The notes beneath the pieces were generated by a model, which did no database searches, had not been told where the DNA came from, and saw nothing but the letters and a program-made list of their open reading frames with translations. From the NCBI RefSeq assembly GCF_900609055.1, contig NZ_UXAW01000034.1:62001-126000 (forward strand): a DNA stretch of 64,000 nt, given 5' to 3'. The DNA is from Pseudogemmobacter humi (GTDB lineage: Bacteria > Pseudomonadota > Alphaproteobacteria > Rhodobacterales > Rhodobacteraceae). Positions 36,607-45,558 of the stretch are shown here, piece after piece (positions within the stretch are counted from its first letter, which is position 1; each line of letters opens with the position of its first letter). The position numbers and the translations under genes are program-made.

Positions 36607-37251
36607 GTGAAATTGAAACGGGTGGCCGCCTGGCTCACGACACTGTTCCTGCCCGCCGCCGCGCTGGCCGGGGACGGGAAACCGGGCGATTTCGACTATT
36701 ACGTCCTGTCGCTGTCCTGGTCCCCGGCCTGGTGCGCGCAAGAGGGCGACGCGCGGGCCGATCCGCAATGCGACCGGGGCCGCAGGCACGGTTTCGTCTT
36801 GCACGGGCTGTGGCCGCAATACGAACAGGGCTGGCCGGACTATTGCCGCACCACCCACAACGACCCCACCCGGGCCGAGACCGCCGCTATGGCCGATCTG
36901 ATGGGCGGGGCGGGCTATGCCTTCCATCAGTGGAAGAAGCACGGACGCTGCTCGGGCCTTTCCCCCCGCGACTATTATGCCACCGCGCGCCGCGCCTTCA
37001 CCGGCGTCACCATCCCGCCGGTTTTCACGAAGATGACGAAGACGCTGAAAGTGCCCGCCGAGGTGATCGAGGGCGCCTTTCTCGAATCCAATCCTGGGCT
37101 GGAGCGCGACCAGATCACCGTCACCTGCAAAGAGGGCATGATCCAGGAGGTGCGGATCTGCCTGACCAGGGATCTGGAGCCGCGCCGCTGCGGATCGGAC
37201 ACGATCCGCGATTGCCGTCTGAAAGACGCGGTGCTGGAAGCCCTGCGCTGA
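36607..37251 (+). CDS. Secreted RNase T2-family ribonuclease
   Basis: This 214-residue protein has a signal peptide (ending AALAG) and both RNase T2 segments. CAS I is HGFVLHGLWPQ (His 66) and CAS II is FHQWKKHGRCSG (His 107, His 112). Several Cys residues could form the family disulfides. It should cleave RNA in the periplasm or outside the cell. The residue between the CAS II histidines where fungal and plant enzymes have the catalytic Glu is Gln 108 here. I chose the GTG at 36607, which follows a GGGGGAAGGG ribosome site. Confidence 0.88.
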   Translation: MKLKRVAAWLTTLFLPAAALAGDGKPGDFDYYVLSLSWSPAWCAQEGDARADPQCDRGRRHGFVLHGLWPQYEQGWPDYCRTTHNDPTRAETAAMADLMGGAGYAFHQWKKHGRCSGLSPRDYYATARRAFTGVTIPPVFTKMTKTLKVPAEVIEGAFLESNPGLERDQITVTCKEGMIQEVRICLTRDLEPRRCGSDTIRDCRLKDAVLEALR

Positions 37252-37283
37252 TCCGGGGGCGCAGGGTGCCTCCCGCGCGGCGC

Positions 37284-38279
37284 TCAGCCCTGTTCGACCT
37301 TCATCACGATCTTGCCGATATGGCCGGGCGCCTCGATCCGCTCATGGGCTTTCGGCGCGTCGCGCAGCGGGAATTCGCTGTCGAGCACCACTTTCAGCGC
37401 GCCGCGCGCGATCATCGGCCAGACCTCGCGCTCGACCTCGGCCCCGATCCGGGCCTTGGCGATCTCGCTTTGCGGGCGCAGGGTCGAGCCGGTGATCGTC
37501 AGCCGCCGCATCATCACCTCGGCGAAGTTCACCTCGGCCTTGGCGCCTTGCAGGAAGGCGATCTGGACGATCCGTCCCTCATCCGCCAGCGCCTTGATGT
37601 TGCGCGGGATATAGGATCCGCCCACCATGTCGAGGATCAGATCCGCGCCGCCCAGCTTGCGCATCTCGGTCACGAAATCCTGGGTGCGGTAGTTGAAGGC
37701 GGCCTCGGCGCCCAGATCCTCGCAGACGCGGGCTTTCTCATCGGTGCCGGCGGTGGCGAAGACGCGCGCGCCGAGCGCGCGGGCGATCTGGATCGCGGTG
37801 GTGCCGATCCCCGAGGTGCCGCCGTGGACGAGAAATTTCTCGCCCGCTTTCAGCCCGCCGCGCATGACGATGTTCGACCAGACGGTGAAACAGGTCTCGG
37901 GCAGGCAGGCCGCCATCTTCATCGACATGCCTTTGGGCACCGGCAAAGCGTGGGTCTCGTGGCAGACCGCATATTCGGCATAACCGCCGCCCGGAAGCAG
38001 CGCGCAGACCTTGTCGCCGATCTTCCAGCGGGTGACGCCCGGCCCGGTCTCGACCACGGTGCCCGAACATTCCAGCCCCGGCAGCGGCGAGGCATCGGCA
38101 GGGGGCGCATAGGCGCCGGCGCGTTGCAGCGCGTCGGGGCGGTTCACCCCGGCATAGGCGACCCGGATCACGATCTGGCCATGGCAGGGCACCGGCACCG
38201 GCAGCGAGCAGGGTTGCAGCACGTCGGGGCCGCCGGGGGCGACGATCTCGATGGCCATCATCGTGTCGGAAAGGGTCAT
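37284..38279 (-). CDS. Quinone oxidoreductase (MDR superfamily, PIG3-like)
   Basis: This 331-residue zinc-free medium-chain dehydrogenase has VNRPDALQRAGAYAPPADASPLPG in the catalytic domain, which is the PIG3/TP53I3 pattern. The NADPH fold is LVHGGTSGIGTTAIQIARALGA. It probably reduces quinones or enals with NADPH. It sits 24 bases downstream of the COQ9-like gene on the same strand, so co-transcription is likely. Confidence 0.9.
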   Translation of the reverse strand: MTLSDTMMAIEIVAPGGPDVLQPCSLPVPVPCHGQIVIRVAYAGVNRPDALQRAGAYAPPADASPLPGLECSGTVVETGPGVTRWKIGDKVCALLPGGGYAEYAVCHETHALPVPKGMSMKMAACLPETCFTVWSNIVMRGGLKAGEKFLVHGGTSGIGTTAIQIARALGARVFATAGTDEKARVCEDLGAEAAFNYRTQDFVTEMRKLGGADLILDMVGGSYIPRNIKALADEGRIVQIAFLQGAKAEVNFAEVMMRRLTITGSTLRPQSEIAKARIGAEVEREVWPMIARGALKVVLDSEFPLRDAPKAHERIEAPGHIGKIVMKVEQG

Positions 38280-38303
38280 GGGCTTATGCTCCGGCGGTCT
38301 GGG

Positions 38304-38993
38304 TCAGTCAGGGCGGGGACCGGCGCGGTCCTGTCCCGGCAGGTCTTCGGCGATGCGGGGCGGCCGGATCCGGTCGAGGACTTTCAGCGGCCCCGCCATC
38401 AGTGCCTTGCCGAGCGGGTTTTTGGCAAGCGCCGCCTTCGCTTTCTCGAACCGCATCACGCCTTCGATCCGGCGGTCGAGGAAATCGCGCACCGCCTGGT
38501 GGCCGCTGCTGTCGTCGCCCAGCCAGTAAAGCACCGTGGCGCCATAGACCGCCGAAAGCGTGGCGCGCTTGGTATACCAGTTCACATCATCCGATGTGTC
38601 GCCAAGCGCGGTCCAGATCGCATCCGCGGTGCCCCAGATCGCCCGCGCGCCCGCCGCCGAATGCTGCGGCAGCGCGAAAAGCGTGGTGCCGCGCTGCACC
38701 GCCTCGCGGTCGGAAACCTCCAGCCGCAGCATCACCGCCCGGGCGATCCGGTCGCGGAACCTGAGCGCGGCGAGGTCTTCTTCGGCCAGCCGCCGGATCA
38801 TCTCGCGGTCGCCCCGGGCGTGGTAGGCCAGCGCCAGATCGACGCCGCCGCGCGGGAACAGCGCATGGGCGAGCCCCGGCTCTACCCCCGAATCGGCTAT
38901 GGCTGCACGCAAAGTCGCCCCCGACCAGCCGTCGAAGGCCACATGCGGAAGCGCGGCTTCCACCAGTTTTTCCCGCACATCCGACGCTTCCAT
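38304..38993 (-). CDS. COQ9 family protein
   Basis: This 229-residue protein matches the COQ9 family, whose eukaryotic members bind lipids and assist ubiquinone synthesis. The TetR-like helical fold is suggested by AALPHVAFDGWSGATLRAAIAD and GVDLALAYHARGD. The typical WYTKRATLSAVYGATVLYWLGD and FLDRRIEGVMRFEKAKA segments are present (the first given in part). COQ9 occurs in mitochondria and alphaproteobacteria, which supports the assignment of the host. Confidence 0.9.
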   Translation of the reverse strand: MEASDVREKLVEAALPHVAFDGWSGATLRAAIADSGVEPGLAHALFPRGGVDLALAYHARGDREMIRRLAEEDLAALRFRDRIARAVMLRLEVSDREAVQRGTTLFALPQHSAAGARAIWGTADAIWTALGDTSDDVNWYTKRATLSAVYGATVLYWLGDDSSGHQAVRDFLDRRIEGVMRFEKAKAALAKNPLGKALMAGPLKVLDRIRPPRIAEDLPGQDRAGPRPD

Positions 38994-39064
38994 CGCTGCC
39001 TCCCGACCGCACGGTCCTTGTCAAGGTGGACAGGGACGCCCCCCTCTGCTATGGGGCGCGGGCC

Positions 39065-39111
39065 TGCACAAATCATGTGCAACTCTAGCTTAGGAAGGTG
39101 GTGACAACCAC
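39065..39111 (+). promoter_or_regulatory. Structured leader of rpsU
   Basis: An inverted repeat, TGCACA-AATCA-TGTGCA (39065-39081), is followed by the ribosome site GGAAGG (39093-39098). A second hairpin, GTGGT-GACA-ACCAC (39098-39111), ends one base before the ATG. The second stem could hide or present the start codon. Regulation is inferred from structure only. Confidence 0.5.
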
Positions 39112-39318
39112 ATGCAGGTCAGCGTCCGCGACAATAACGTCGAACAGGCCCTTCGGGCCCTGAAGAAAAAGCTCCAGCGCGAAGGCGTTTTCCGCGAAAT
39201 GAAGCTCAAGCAGCATTTCGAGAAACCGTCGGTCAAAAAAGCGCGTGAGCAAGCCGAGGCGATCCGCCGTGCGCGTAAACTCGCGCGCAAGAAGGCGCAG
39301 CGCGAAGGCGCGCTCTGA
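39112..39318 (+). CDS. rpsU: 30S ribosomal protein S21
   Basis: This 68-residue basic protein has the S21 pattern [41 protein letters not shown] and a Lys/Arg-rich tail. S21 helps base pairing between mRNA and 16S rRNA during initiation. It stands alone, with a structured leader and a strong downstream terminator. Confidence 0.97.
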   Translation: MQVSVRDNNVEQALRALKKKLQREGVFREMKLKQHFEKPSVKKAREQAEAIRRARKLARKKAQREGAL

Positions 39319-39383
39319 GCTTTTCGCCCGCAAGGGCGAGGCGTTCATGCGAACACTGGGGCCGCAAGGCCCGGACAAGTCAG

Positions 39384-39414
39384 CCCCCGCCCGCAAGGCC
39401 GGGGGTTTTCTTTT
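39384..39414 (+). terminator. Rho-independent terminator after rpsU
   Basis: The stem CCCCCG-C-CC-GCAA-GG-C-CGGGGG (39384-39405) has a GNRA tetraloop and is followed by TTTTCTTTT. A smaller GCAA hairpin (39326-39340) lies between the stop and this terminator. Confidence 0.88.
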
Positions 39415-39497
39415 GCTTTCCCTGGCTCGCGTTTTCCTTGTTCCGCGGGGCGGTTCTGCGCCATGCTCGGCCCCGGAGAGCACGCAGGGAGGTGCGG

Positions 39498-40616
39498 ATG
39501 AAAATCGGTTGCCCGAAAGAGATCAAGCCGCAGGAGTTCCGGGTCGGCATGACCCCGGATGCCGCGCGCGAGGCGGTGGCGCGCGGCCATGAGGTGCTGA
39601 TCCAGACCGGCGCGGGCCTCGGCGCGGGATTCGCCGACGAGGATTATCTGGCGGCCGGTGCCCGGATCGCCGCCGATGCGGCAGAGGTCTTCGCTGCGTC
39701 CGGGATGATCGTGAAGGTCAAGGAGCCGCAGCCCGCCGAGCGGCGGATGCTGCGCGAGGGGCAGCTTCTGTTCACCTATCTGCACCTGGCGCCCGACCCG
39801 GAACAGACCCGCGACCTGCTGGCCTCGGGCGTGACCGCCATCGCCTATGAGACGGTGACCGACGCCCGTGGCGGGCTGCCCTTGCTCGCGCCGATGTCAG
39901 AGGTCGCCGGGCGGCTGGCGCCCCAGGTGGGCGCATGGGCGCTGCAAAAGGCCAATGGCGGGCGCGGGGTTCTGCTGGGCGGCATCCCCGGGGTGCGGCC
40001 GGCGAATGTGGTGATCATCGGCGGCGGCGTTGTGGGCACCGCTGCCGCACGGGTCGCGGTGGGGATGGGGGCGAATGTCACCGTGCTGGACCGCTCGGTC
40101 CCGCGGCTGTCCTACCTTGATGACATCTTCATGGGAAAGCTGACCACGCAATATGCCAGCGGCGCGGCGGTGGCCGATCTGATCCGCAGCGCGGATATGG
40201 TGGTCGGCGCGGTGCTGGTGCCGGGCGCGGCGGCGCCGCGGCTGATCAGCCGGGCGCAGCTTGCCACCATGCCGCCGGGCGCGGTGCTGGTCGATGTGGC
40301 GATCGACCAGGGCGGCTGTTTCGAGACCAGCCACGCCACCACCCATGAGGCCCCTGTCTACGAGGTCGACGGCATCCTGCATTACTGCGTGGCGAACATG
40401 CCCGGCGCGGTGGCGCGCACCTCGACCCAGGGCCTCGGCAATGCGACTTTGCCCTTCCTGCTCGCGCTGGCCGACAAGGGCTGGCGCCGCGCCTGCGCCG
40501 AGGATCCGCATCTGCTGAACGGGCTGAACACCCATGCCGGGCGGCTGACCTATGCCGCCGTGGGCGCGGCGCTGGATCTGCCGGTGATCCCGGCCAGCGA
40601 GGCGCTGGCGCTGTAA
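39498..40616 (+). CDS. ald: Alanine dehydrogenase
   Basis: This 372-residue NAD-dependent enzyme interconverts alanine and pyruvate plus ammonia. It has [20 protein letters not shown] at the N-terminus, the substrate-binding KVKEPQPAE and FTYLHLAPD motifs, and the NAD loop [24 protein letters not shown] (given in parts). The [15 protein letters not shown] segment is diagnostic for alanine dehydrogenase against the PntA transhydrogenase subunit. A GGGAGG site lies five bases before the ATG. Confidence 0.95.
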   Translation: MKIGCPKEIKPQEFRVGMTPDAAREAVARGHEVLIQTGAGLGAGFADEDYLAAGARIAADAAEVFAASGMIVKVKEPQPAERRMLREGQLLFTYLHLAPDPEQTRDLLASGVTAIAYETVTDARGGLPLLAPMSEVAGRLAPQVGAWALQKANGGRGVLLGGIPGVRPANVVIIGGGVVGTAAARVAVGMGANVTVLDRSVPRLSYLDDIFMGKLTTQYASGAAVADLIRSADMVVGAVLVPGAAAPRLISRAQLATMPPGAVLVDVAIDQGGCFETSHATTHEAPVYEVDGILHYCVANMPGAVARTSTQGLGNATLPFLLALADKGWRRACAEDPHLLNGLNTHAGRLTYAAVGAALDLPVIPASEALAL

Positions 40617-40623
40617 GCGAAAA

Positions 40624-40648
40624 GCCCGCGGGGGGCTTCCCCGCGGGC
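40624..40648. terminator. Hairpin between convergent ald and mscL
   Basis: GCCCGCGGGG (40624-40633) pairs with CCCCGCGGGC (40639-40648) around a five-base loop. It is preceded by AAA but lacks a T-run downstream. It is probably a bidirectional terminator. Confidence 0.6.
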
Positions 40649-40679
40649 CTGCTGTCCGGCTGGCGCGTTGCGCTGGCGG

Positions 40680-41069
40680 TCAGAGTTTGCTCGTTTTCAA
40701 CTCGGTCAGGATCTGTTGCAGCAGTTCCGCTTCGGTCGGCGCTGCCGGGGCGGCGGGCTCGGGCTCTTTGGGTTTGCGGCCCAGTTCGCTGGCGCGGTTC
40801 ACCGCCTTGACCAGCAGGAAGACCACCCAGGCGATGATCAGGAACTTGATGACGGCATTGATGAAATTGCCATACATGAACTTCGCATCGCCGATGCCGA
40901 CGCTGAGCGCCGAGAAGTCGATCCCGCCGACGAAGATACCGATCAGCGGGTTGACCAGATCGTCCACCAGCGAGGTGACGATGGCGGTGAAGGCGGCGCC
41001 GATGATGATACCGACCGCCATGTCGATGACGTTGCCTTTGGAGATAAACGCCTTGAACTCATTGAGCAT
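40680..41069 (-). CDS. mscL: Large-conductance mechanosensitive channel
   Basis: This 129-residue inner-membrane protein forms the MscL pentamer that releases solutes under hypo-osmotic shock. It has the conserved N-terminal [23 protein letters not shown], given here as its recognisable core [12 protein letters not shown]. The periplasmic loop and second helix ([21 protein letters not shown]) lead into a charged C-terminal helix. A GAGGAA ribosome site precedes the ATG. It is divergent from a glutathione transferase gene. Confidence 0.96.
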   Translation of the reverse strand: MLNEFKAFISKGNVIDMAVGIIIGAAFTAIVTSLVDDLVNPLIGIFVGGIDFSALSVGIGDAKFMYGNFINAVIKFLIIAWVVFLLVKAVNRASELGRKPKEPEPAAPAAPTEAELLQQILTELKTSKL

Positions 41070-41219
41070 CGCTCTGTTCCTCTGTTCTGGCCGGAATGGG
41101 TTTCCCGGTCCTGTCATTTGCTGCGCGCACAGGCGCGCCGGAAATATCGCACAGATCTGAAGGCTTACCCAGGGGGAATTTTCGGCTATCCCATTCAGGA
41201 GCCCTCGCAGGAGTCAGAC

Positions 41220-41915
41220 ATGACCGCGCTTTCCGATTTTCCGATCACCCGCCGCTGGCCGCCGCGCAACCCTCGCGCGATCCAGCTTTACTCGCTGCCG
41301 ACGCCGAACGGGGTGAAGGTCTCGCTGATGCTGGAAGAGACCGGATTGCCCTATGACGCGCATCTGGTGGATTTCGGCAAGAACGACCAGTTGACGCCGG
41401 AATTCCTGTCGCTGAACCCCAACAACAAGATCCCGGCGATCATCGACCCCGAGGGGCCGGACGGCCAGCCGCTGCCGCTGTTCGAAAGCGGGGCGATCCT
41501 GCTGTATCTGGCGGAAAAATCGGGGCAGTTCCTGCCCGAAGCGGAACGCTGGCAGGTGATCCAGTGGCTGATGTTCCAGATGGGCGGCCTTGGGCCGATG
41601 TTCGGCCAGCTTGGCTTTTTCCACCATTTCGCCGGGAAAGAGATCGAAGATCCCCGCCCGAAGGAACGCTACCGCGCCGAGGCGGAGCGGCTTCTGAAGG
41701 TGCTCGATGGTGCGCTGGAAGGCCGGGACTGGATCGCGGGCGACTACACGATCGCCGATATGGCGATCGGCCCCTGGCTCAACGCTTTGCGCAACTTCTA
41801 CAAGGCCGCCGATCTGGCGGGCTGGGGCGCGCTGCGCCATGTGCCGGGCTATCTTGAGCGTTTCCTCGCCCGCCCGGCGGTGCAGCGGGCGATGAACATT
41901 CCGGCCAGGGGCTGA
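41220..41915 (+). CDS. Glutathione S-transferase family protein (YghU/YfcG-like)
   Basis: This 231-residue protein has an N-terminal extension before the thioredoxin-like domain, as in the nu-class YghU/YfcG group. It has the YSLPTPNGVKVSLMLEE motif (with the Thr-Pro-Asn active-site region), NNKIPAIIDPEG and the LFESGAILLYLAEKSG glutathione-binding segment. Known relatives act as disulfide-bond reductases with glutathione. A GCAGGAG site lies seven bases upstream. Its stop codon lies inside a palindrome shared with the convergent gene. Confidence 0.9.
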   Translation: MTALSDFPITRRWPPRNPRAIQLYSLPTPNGVKVSLMLEETGLPYDAHLVDFGKNDQLTPEFLSLNPNNKIPAIIDPEGPDGQPLPLFESGAILLYLAEKSGQFLPEAERWQVIQWLMFQMGGLGPMFGQLGFFHHFAGKEIEDPRPKERYRAEAERLLKVLDGALEGRDWIAGDYTIADMAIGPWLNALRNFYKAADLAGWGALRHVPGYLERFLARPAVQRAMNIPARG

Positions 41916-41931
41916 GGGGGAACCCCCTCAG
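41912..41931. terminator. Perfect palindrome containing the stop codons of two convergent genes
   Basis: CTGAGGGGG (41912-41920), AA, CCCCCTCAG (41923-41931). The TGA of the transferase gene (41913-41915) and the TGA of the LOG-family gene (41928-41930 on -) both lie in the stem. This is a compact shared transcript end without a T-run. Confidence 0.6.
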
Positions 41932-42749
41932 ATCCCGTTCTTCCAGGCGTCGATGGCGGTGATCGCCTCTTCGGCGGTCTCGACGATGCTGAACAGCGCC
42001 AGATCCTCGGGGCTGATCACGCCCGCATCGGCAAGCTGCTGCCAGTTCACCACCTTTTCCCACCAGTCCCGGCCGAACAGCAGGAAGGGGATCGGCTTCA
42101 TCCGCCGGGTCTGGATCAGCGTCAGGCTCTCGAACAATTCATCCATCGTGCCGAAGCCGCCGGGGAAAACCACGATCGCCGCCGCCCGCATCAGGAAATG
42201 CATCTTGCGGATGGCGAAATAGTGGAAGTTGAAGCACAGATCGGGCGTGACGTAAGCGTTCGGCGCCTGTTCGTGCGGCAAGACGATGTTGAGGCCGACC
42301 GACTGCCCGCCCGCATCCGCCGCACCGCGGTTGCCGGCCTCCATCACGCCCGGGCCGCCGCCGGTGACGATCACCCATTTGCGGCCGTAGCTCTCCAGGC
42401 TGCGCTCGGTCATGATCCGGGCGAATCGCCGCGCCTCGTCGTAATAGGGCGACAGATCGGCCAGAACCGCGGTTTTCGCCGCATCGCGGTGTTCGGGCGC
42501 CGGGATGCGTGCGCCGCCGAACATCACCACGGTGCTTTCCACGCCGCGCTCGTCCATCACCATCTGCGGCTTCAGCAGTTCCAGCTGCAACCGCACCGGG
42601 CGCAACTCCTCGCGCGTCATGAAATCCTGGTCGGTGAAGGCCAGCCGATAGGCGGGCGCGCGGGTCTGCGCGGTATCCGGTATCCGGTCGGCGGCCTCGA
42701 TGTCCTGCGTGCTGTCGCGGAACGGATGATTGCGCGGTTCGTCCTTCAT
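41928..42749 (-). CDS. LOG-family protein (TIGR00730, cytokinin riboside phosphoribohydrolase-like)
   Basis: This 273-residue protein has the LOG signature PGGFGTMDE and the preceding VTGGGPGVMEAGNRGA nucleotide-binding loop. Family members hydrolyse nucleoside 5-monophosphates to base plus ribose 5-phosphate. It belongs to the longer bacterial form with an N-terminal extension of about 70 residues. The GGGAGAGG site fixes the start. It is divergent from dapD. Confidence 0.9.
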   Translation of the reverse strand: MKDEPRNHPFRDSTQDIEAADRIPDTAQTRAPAYRLAFTDQDFMTREELRPVRLQLELLKPQMVMDERGVESTVVMFGGARIPAPEHRDAAKTAVLADLSPYYDEARRFARIMTERSLESYGRKWVIVTGGGPGVMEAGNRGAADAGGQSVGLNIVLPHEQAPNAYVTPDLCFNFHYFAIRKMHFLMRAAAIVVFPGGFGTMDELFESLTLIQTRRMKPIPFLLFGRDWWEKVVNWQQLADAGVISPEDLALFSIVETAEEAITAIDAWKNGI

Positions 42750-42762
42750 GGCCTCTCCCGGA

Positions 42763-42790
42763 TTGCGTGAGCTTTTCGCAAGGCTTATAG
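42763..42790 (+). promoter_or_regulatory. Candidate dapD promoter
   Basis: TTGCGT (42763-42768) and TTATAG (42785-42790) are 16 bases apart and about 40 bases upstream of the dapD start. The -10 is the best match to consensus among the candidates in this window. Confidence 0.5.
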
Positions 42791-42830
42791 CCCGGGGAAC
42801 CCGAGCGAAACCCGTCCAGAGGAAATCCCC

Positions 42831-43658
<828 letters not shown>

Positions 43659-43660
43659 AC

Positions 43661-43705
43661 GCAAATTTCTTCAAAGAAATTTGCAAAATCCTTCGAAGGA
43701 TTTTG
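43661..43705 (+). repeat. Intergenic repeat family B, copy 2 (twin AT-rich hairpins)
   Basis: GCAAATTTCTT-CA-AAGAAATTTGC (43661-43684) is followed by CAAAATCCTT-CG-AAGGATTTTG (43684-43705), sharing one base. Both are perfect. The architecture and much of the sequence match the copy after dapA (11162-11206). The next gene starts 10 bases later. Confidence 0.85.
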
Positions 43706-43715
43706 GGGGCGCGAG

Positions 43716-44051
43716 ATGGCTGAAGACGAGAAAAAGGAAAAGCGCCCCCAGCAGGTCTATACTCTGGTGGTCGAGGTCGGGCGCAAGGCGGGCGACGGCC
43801 TGCCCGACAAGGCCACCGGCGCCGCGCTGATGTGCTATGCCTCGGGCGTGGACGAGGCCGAGGCGGTGCGCGAAACCGTCGCGATCCTGAAAGAGGCCGA
43901 TCTGGCGCCGCTGGAGGTCCAGGGTCTTGGCACGCTCGACGAGCGGCAGAAGGCCGGGGAAGAGATCGGCGCGGAAGAGATCGCGCTGATGGAGCGCGCG
44001 CTGGCCGAGAATTCGGTCGTCGTGGCGCAGATGACGCCGTTCTACGATTAG
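43716..44051 (+). CDS. Conserved hypothetical protein, 111 residues
   Basis: This is a small acidic cytoplasmic protein with a charged N-terminus (MAEDEKKEKRPQQ) and a beta-alpha pattern: VYTLVVEVGRKAGDGLPDKATGAALMCY (in parts), AEAVRETVAILKEADLAPLEV and ALAENSVVVAQMTPFYD. There is no signal, membrane segment or metal motif. I do not recognise a characterised family. GGGGGCGCGAG upstream could serve as ribosome site. It follows dapD, separated by the twin-hairpin repeat. Confidence 0.7.
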   Translation: MAEDEKKEKRPQQVYTLVVEVGRKAGDGLPDKATGAALMCYASGVDEAEAVRETVAILKEADLAPLEVQGLGTLDERQKAGEEIGAEEIALMERALAENSVVVAQMTPFYD

Positions 44052-44052
44052 G

Positions 44053-44116
44053 CCGGTCTGCCTTCGGACCGGCGTCGGATGCCTCCGGCGGGGGTATCTG
44101 GGTCAGGATGAAAGCG
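44053..44116 (+). repeat. Intergenic repeat family A, copy 6 (hairpin plus core)
   Basis: CCGGTC-TGCCTTCG-GACCGG (44053-44072) starts two bases after the stop of the hypothetical gene. It is followed by GCCTCCGGCGGGGGTATCTG plus GGTCAGGATGAAAGCG (44081-44116). The core differs from copies 2 and 4 at one base over their shared length. The element lies between convergent genes. Confidence 0.8.
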
Positions 44117-44117
44117 A

Positions 44118-45383
44118 TCAGCGCAAAGCGCGGCCCTTGATGATCGCCTCTTTGCCGAACCGGGCGCGGATCGCATCGGCGGCGCGCTCGGCGGCGGCGC
44201 GGCGGCTGGCCTCGGGGTCCAGCAGGTCGGGCGAGCGGTCGGCCTCGGTTCCGGGGCAGAGGTCGGCGATGCCGACACCTATCAGCCGGAACGGGCCGGG
44301 GGTGCCGCTGCGGTCCATCATCTCGCGCGCGGTGCGGTAGATCCGGTCGGCCAGCCGGGTCGGATCGCCAAGCGCCTGGCGGCGCGAGATCAGCTGGAAA
44401 TCTCCGCGTTTCAGTTTCAGCGTGACGGTGCGTCCGGCCAGATCCTTCGCCTTGGCCCGGTCGGCGACCTGTTCCGCCAGCCGCCAGAGATGGCCGTCCA
44501 GCAGGTCGGCATCGGCGGTGTCCTCGGAGAAAGTGGTTTCCTTCGAGATGGATTTCGGCACCGCGTCGCGGCTGACGCGGCGGCGGTCCTCGCCGCGCGC
44601 CAGATGCCAGAGCCGCTCGCCCATCTGGCCGAAGCGGGCGATCAGATCGGCCCGCTCCCATCTGAGCAGATCGGCGATGGTGCGGATCCCCGCGGATTCC
44701 AGCGCCGCGCGGCTGGCGGTGCCCACGCCCCAGATGATGCCCACCGGCTTTGGCGTCAGGAAGGCGCGGGTCTCGGCGCGGCCGATCACCGAGAACCCGC
44801 GCGGCTTGTCCAGATCCGAGGCGATCTTGGCGAGGAATTTGTTGTGCGACAGGCCGACCGAGCCGGTGACGCCGATCTCGTCCTCCATCCGTTTCGTCAG
44901 CCGCGCGAGCAGCACGGCGGGCGGGGCGCCATGCAGCCGCGCGGTGCCCGAGAGATCGAGGAAGGCCTCATCCAGCGACAGCGGTTCGATATCGGGGGTC
45001 AGTTCCTCCATCAGCGCGCGGATCCGGCGGCTGACCTCGGCATAGACCTGCATCCGCGGCGCGATCACCACCGCCTCGGGGCAGAGCGCGCGGGCCTGGA
45101 ACATCGGCATCGCCGAGCGCACGCCCCTGATCCGCGCGAGGTAGCAGCAGGTCGAGACCACGCCCCGGGTGCCGCCGCCGACGATCAGCGGCCGGTCGCG
45201 CAGGTCGGGATTGTCGCGCTTCTCGACGCTGGCGTAAAAGGCGTCGCAATCCATATGGGCGATGGAGAGCGCCTCCAGTTCCTCATGCGCGACCACGCGG
45301 GGGCTGCGGCAGGCGGGGCATCGCGCGCCGGCGGTAAAGCGGGTCAGGCAGTCGCGGCACAGGGCGGGCATGATACCGATCAT
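44118..45383 (-). CDS. dinB: DNA polymerase IV with N-terminal zinc-ribbon extension
   Basis: This Y-family translesion polymerase is about 421 residues long. The catalytic acids are in IAHMDCDAFYASVEKRD and LSLDEAFLDLSG, and the little-finger domain is at the C-terminus. Unlike E. coli DinB it begins with a four-Cys motif, C-x2-C-x9-C-x2-C (residues 9-25, LCRDCLTRF and CPACRSP), which looks like a zinc ribbon. I used the ATG at 45383, and an ATG at 45371 is also possible. No LexA box is obvious upstream. Confidence 0.92.
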   Translation of the reverse strand: MIGIMPALCRDCLTRFTAGARCPACRSPRVVAHEELEALSIAHMDCDAFYASVEKRDNPDLRDRPLIVGGGTRGVVSTCCYLARIRGVRSAMPMFQARALCPEAVVIAPRMQVYAEVSRRIRALMEELTPDIEPLSLDEAFLDLSGTARLHGAPPAVLLARLTKRMEDEIGVTGSVGLSHNKFLAKIASDLDKPRGFSVIGRAETRAFLTPKPVGIIWGVGTASRAALESAGIRTIADLLRWERADLIARFGQMGERLWHLARGEDRRRVSRDAVPKSISKETTFSEDTADADLLDGHLWRLAEQVADRAKAKDLAGRTVTLKLKRGDFQLISRRQALGDPTRLADRIYRTAREMMDRSGTPGPFRLIGVGIADLCPGTEADRSPDLLDPEASRRAAAERAADAIRARFGKEAIIKGRALR

Positions 45384-45558
45384 ATCCCGGCGAGGCGCGG
45401 GTGAACAGATGCCCGGTGCTATACAGGGGCGCGAAAAGCGTGTAGAGCCGCGGCAGGCCTGAGCGTTCCGGGGCCGTCGCCGGGGAGGGCGCGGCCGGGG
45501 CAAGTGGGCCTTTTTCTTTTGGCTCACGAGGGGGCATGGCCCCCGGACAGGACGAATC

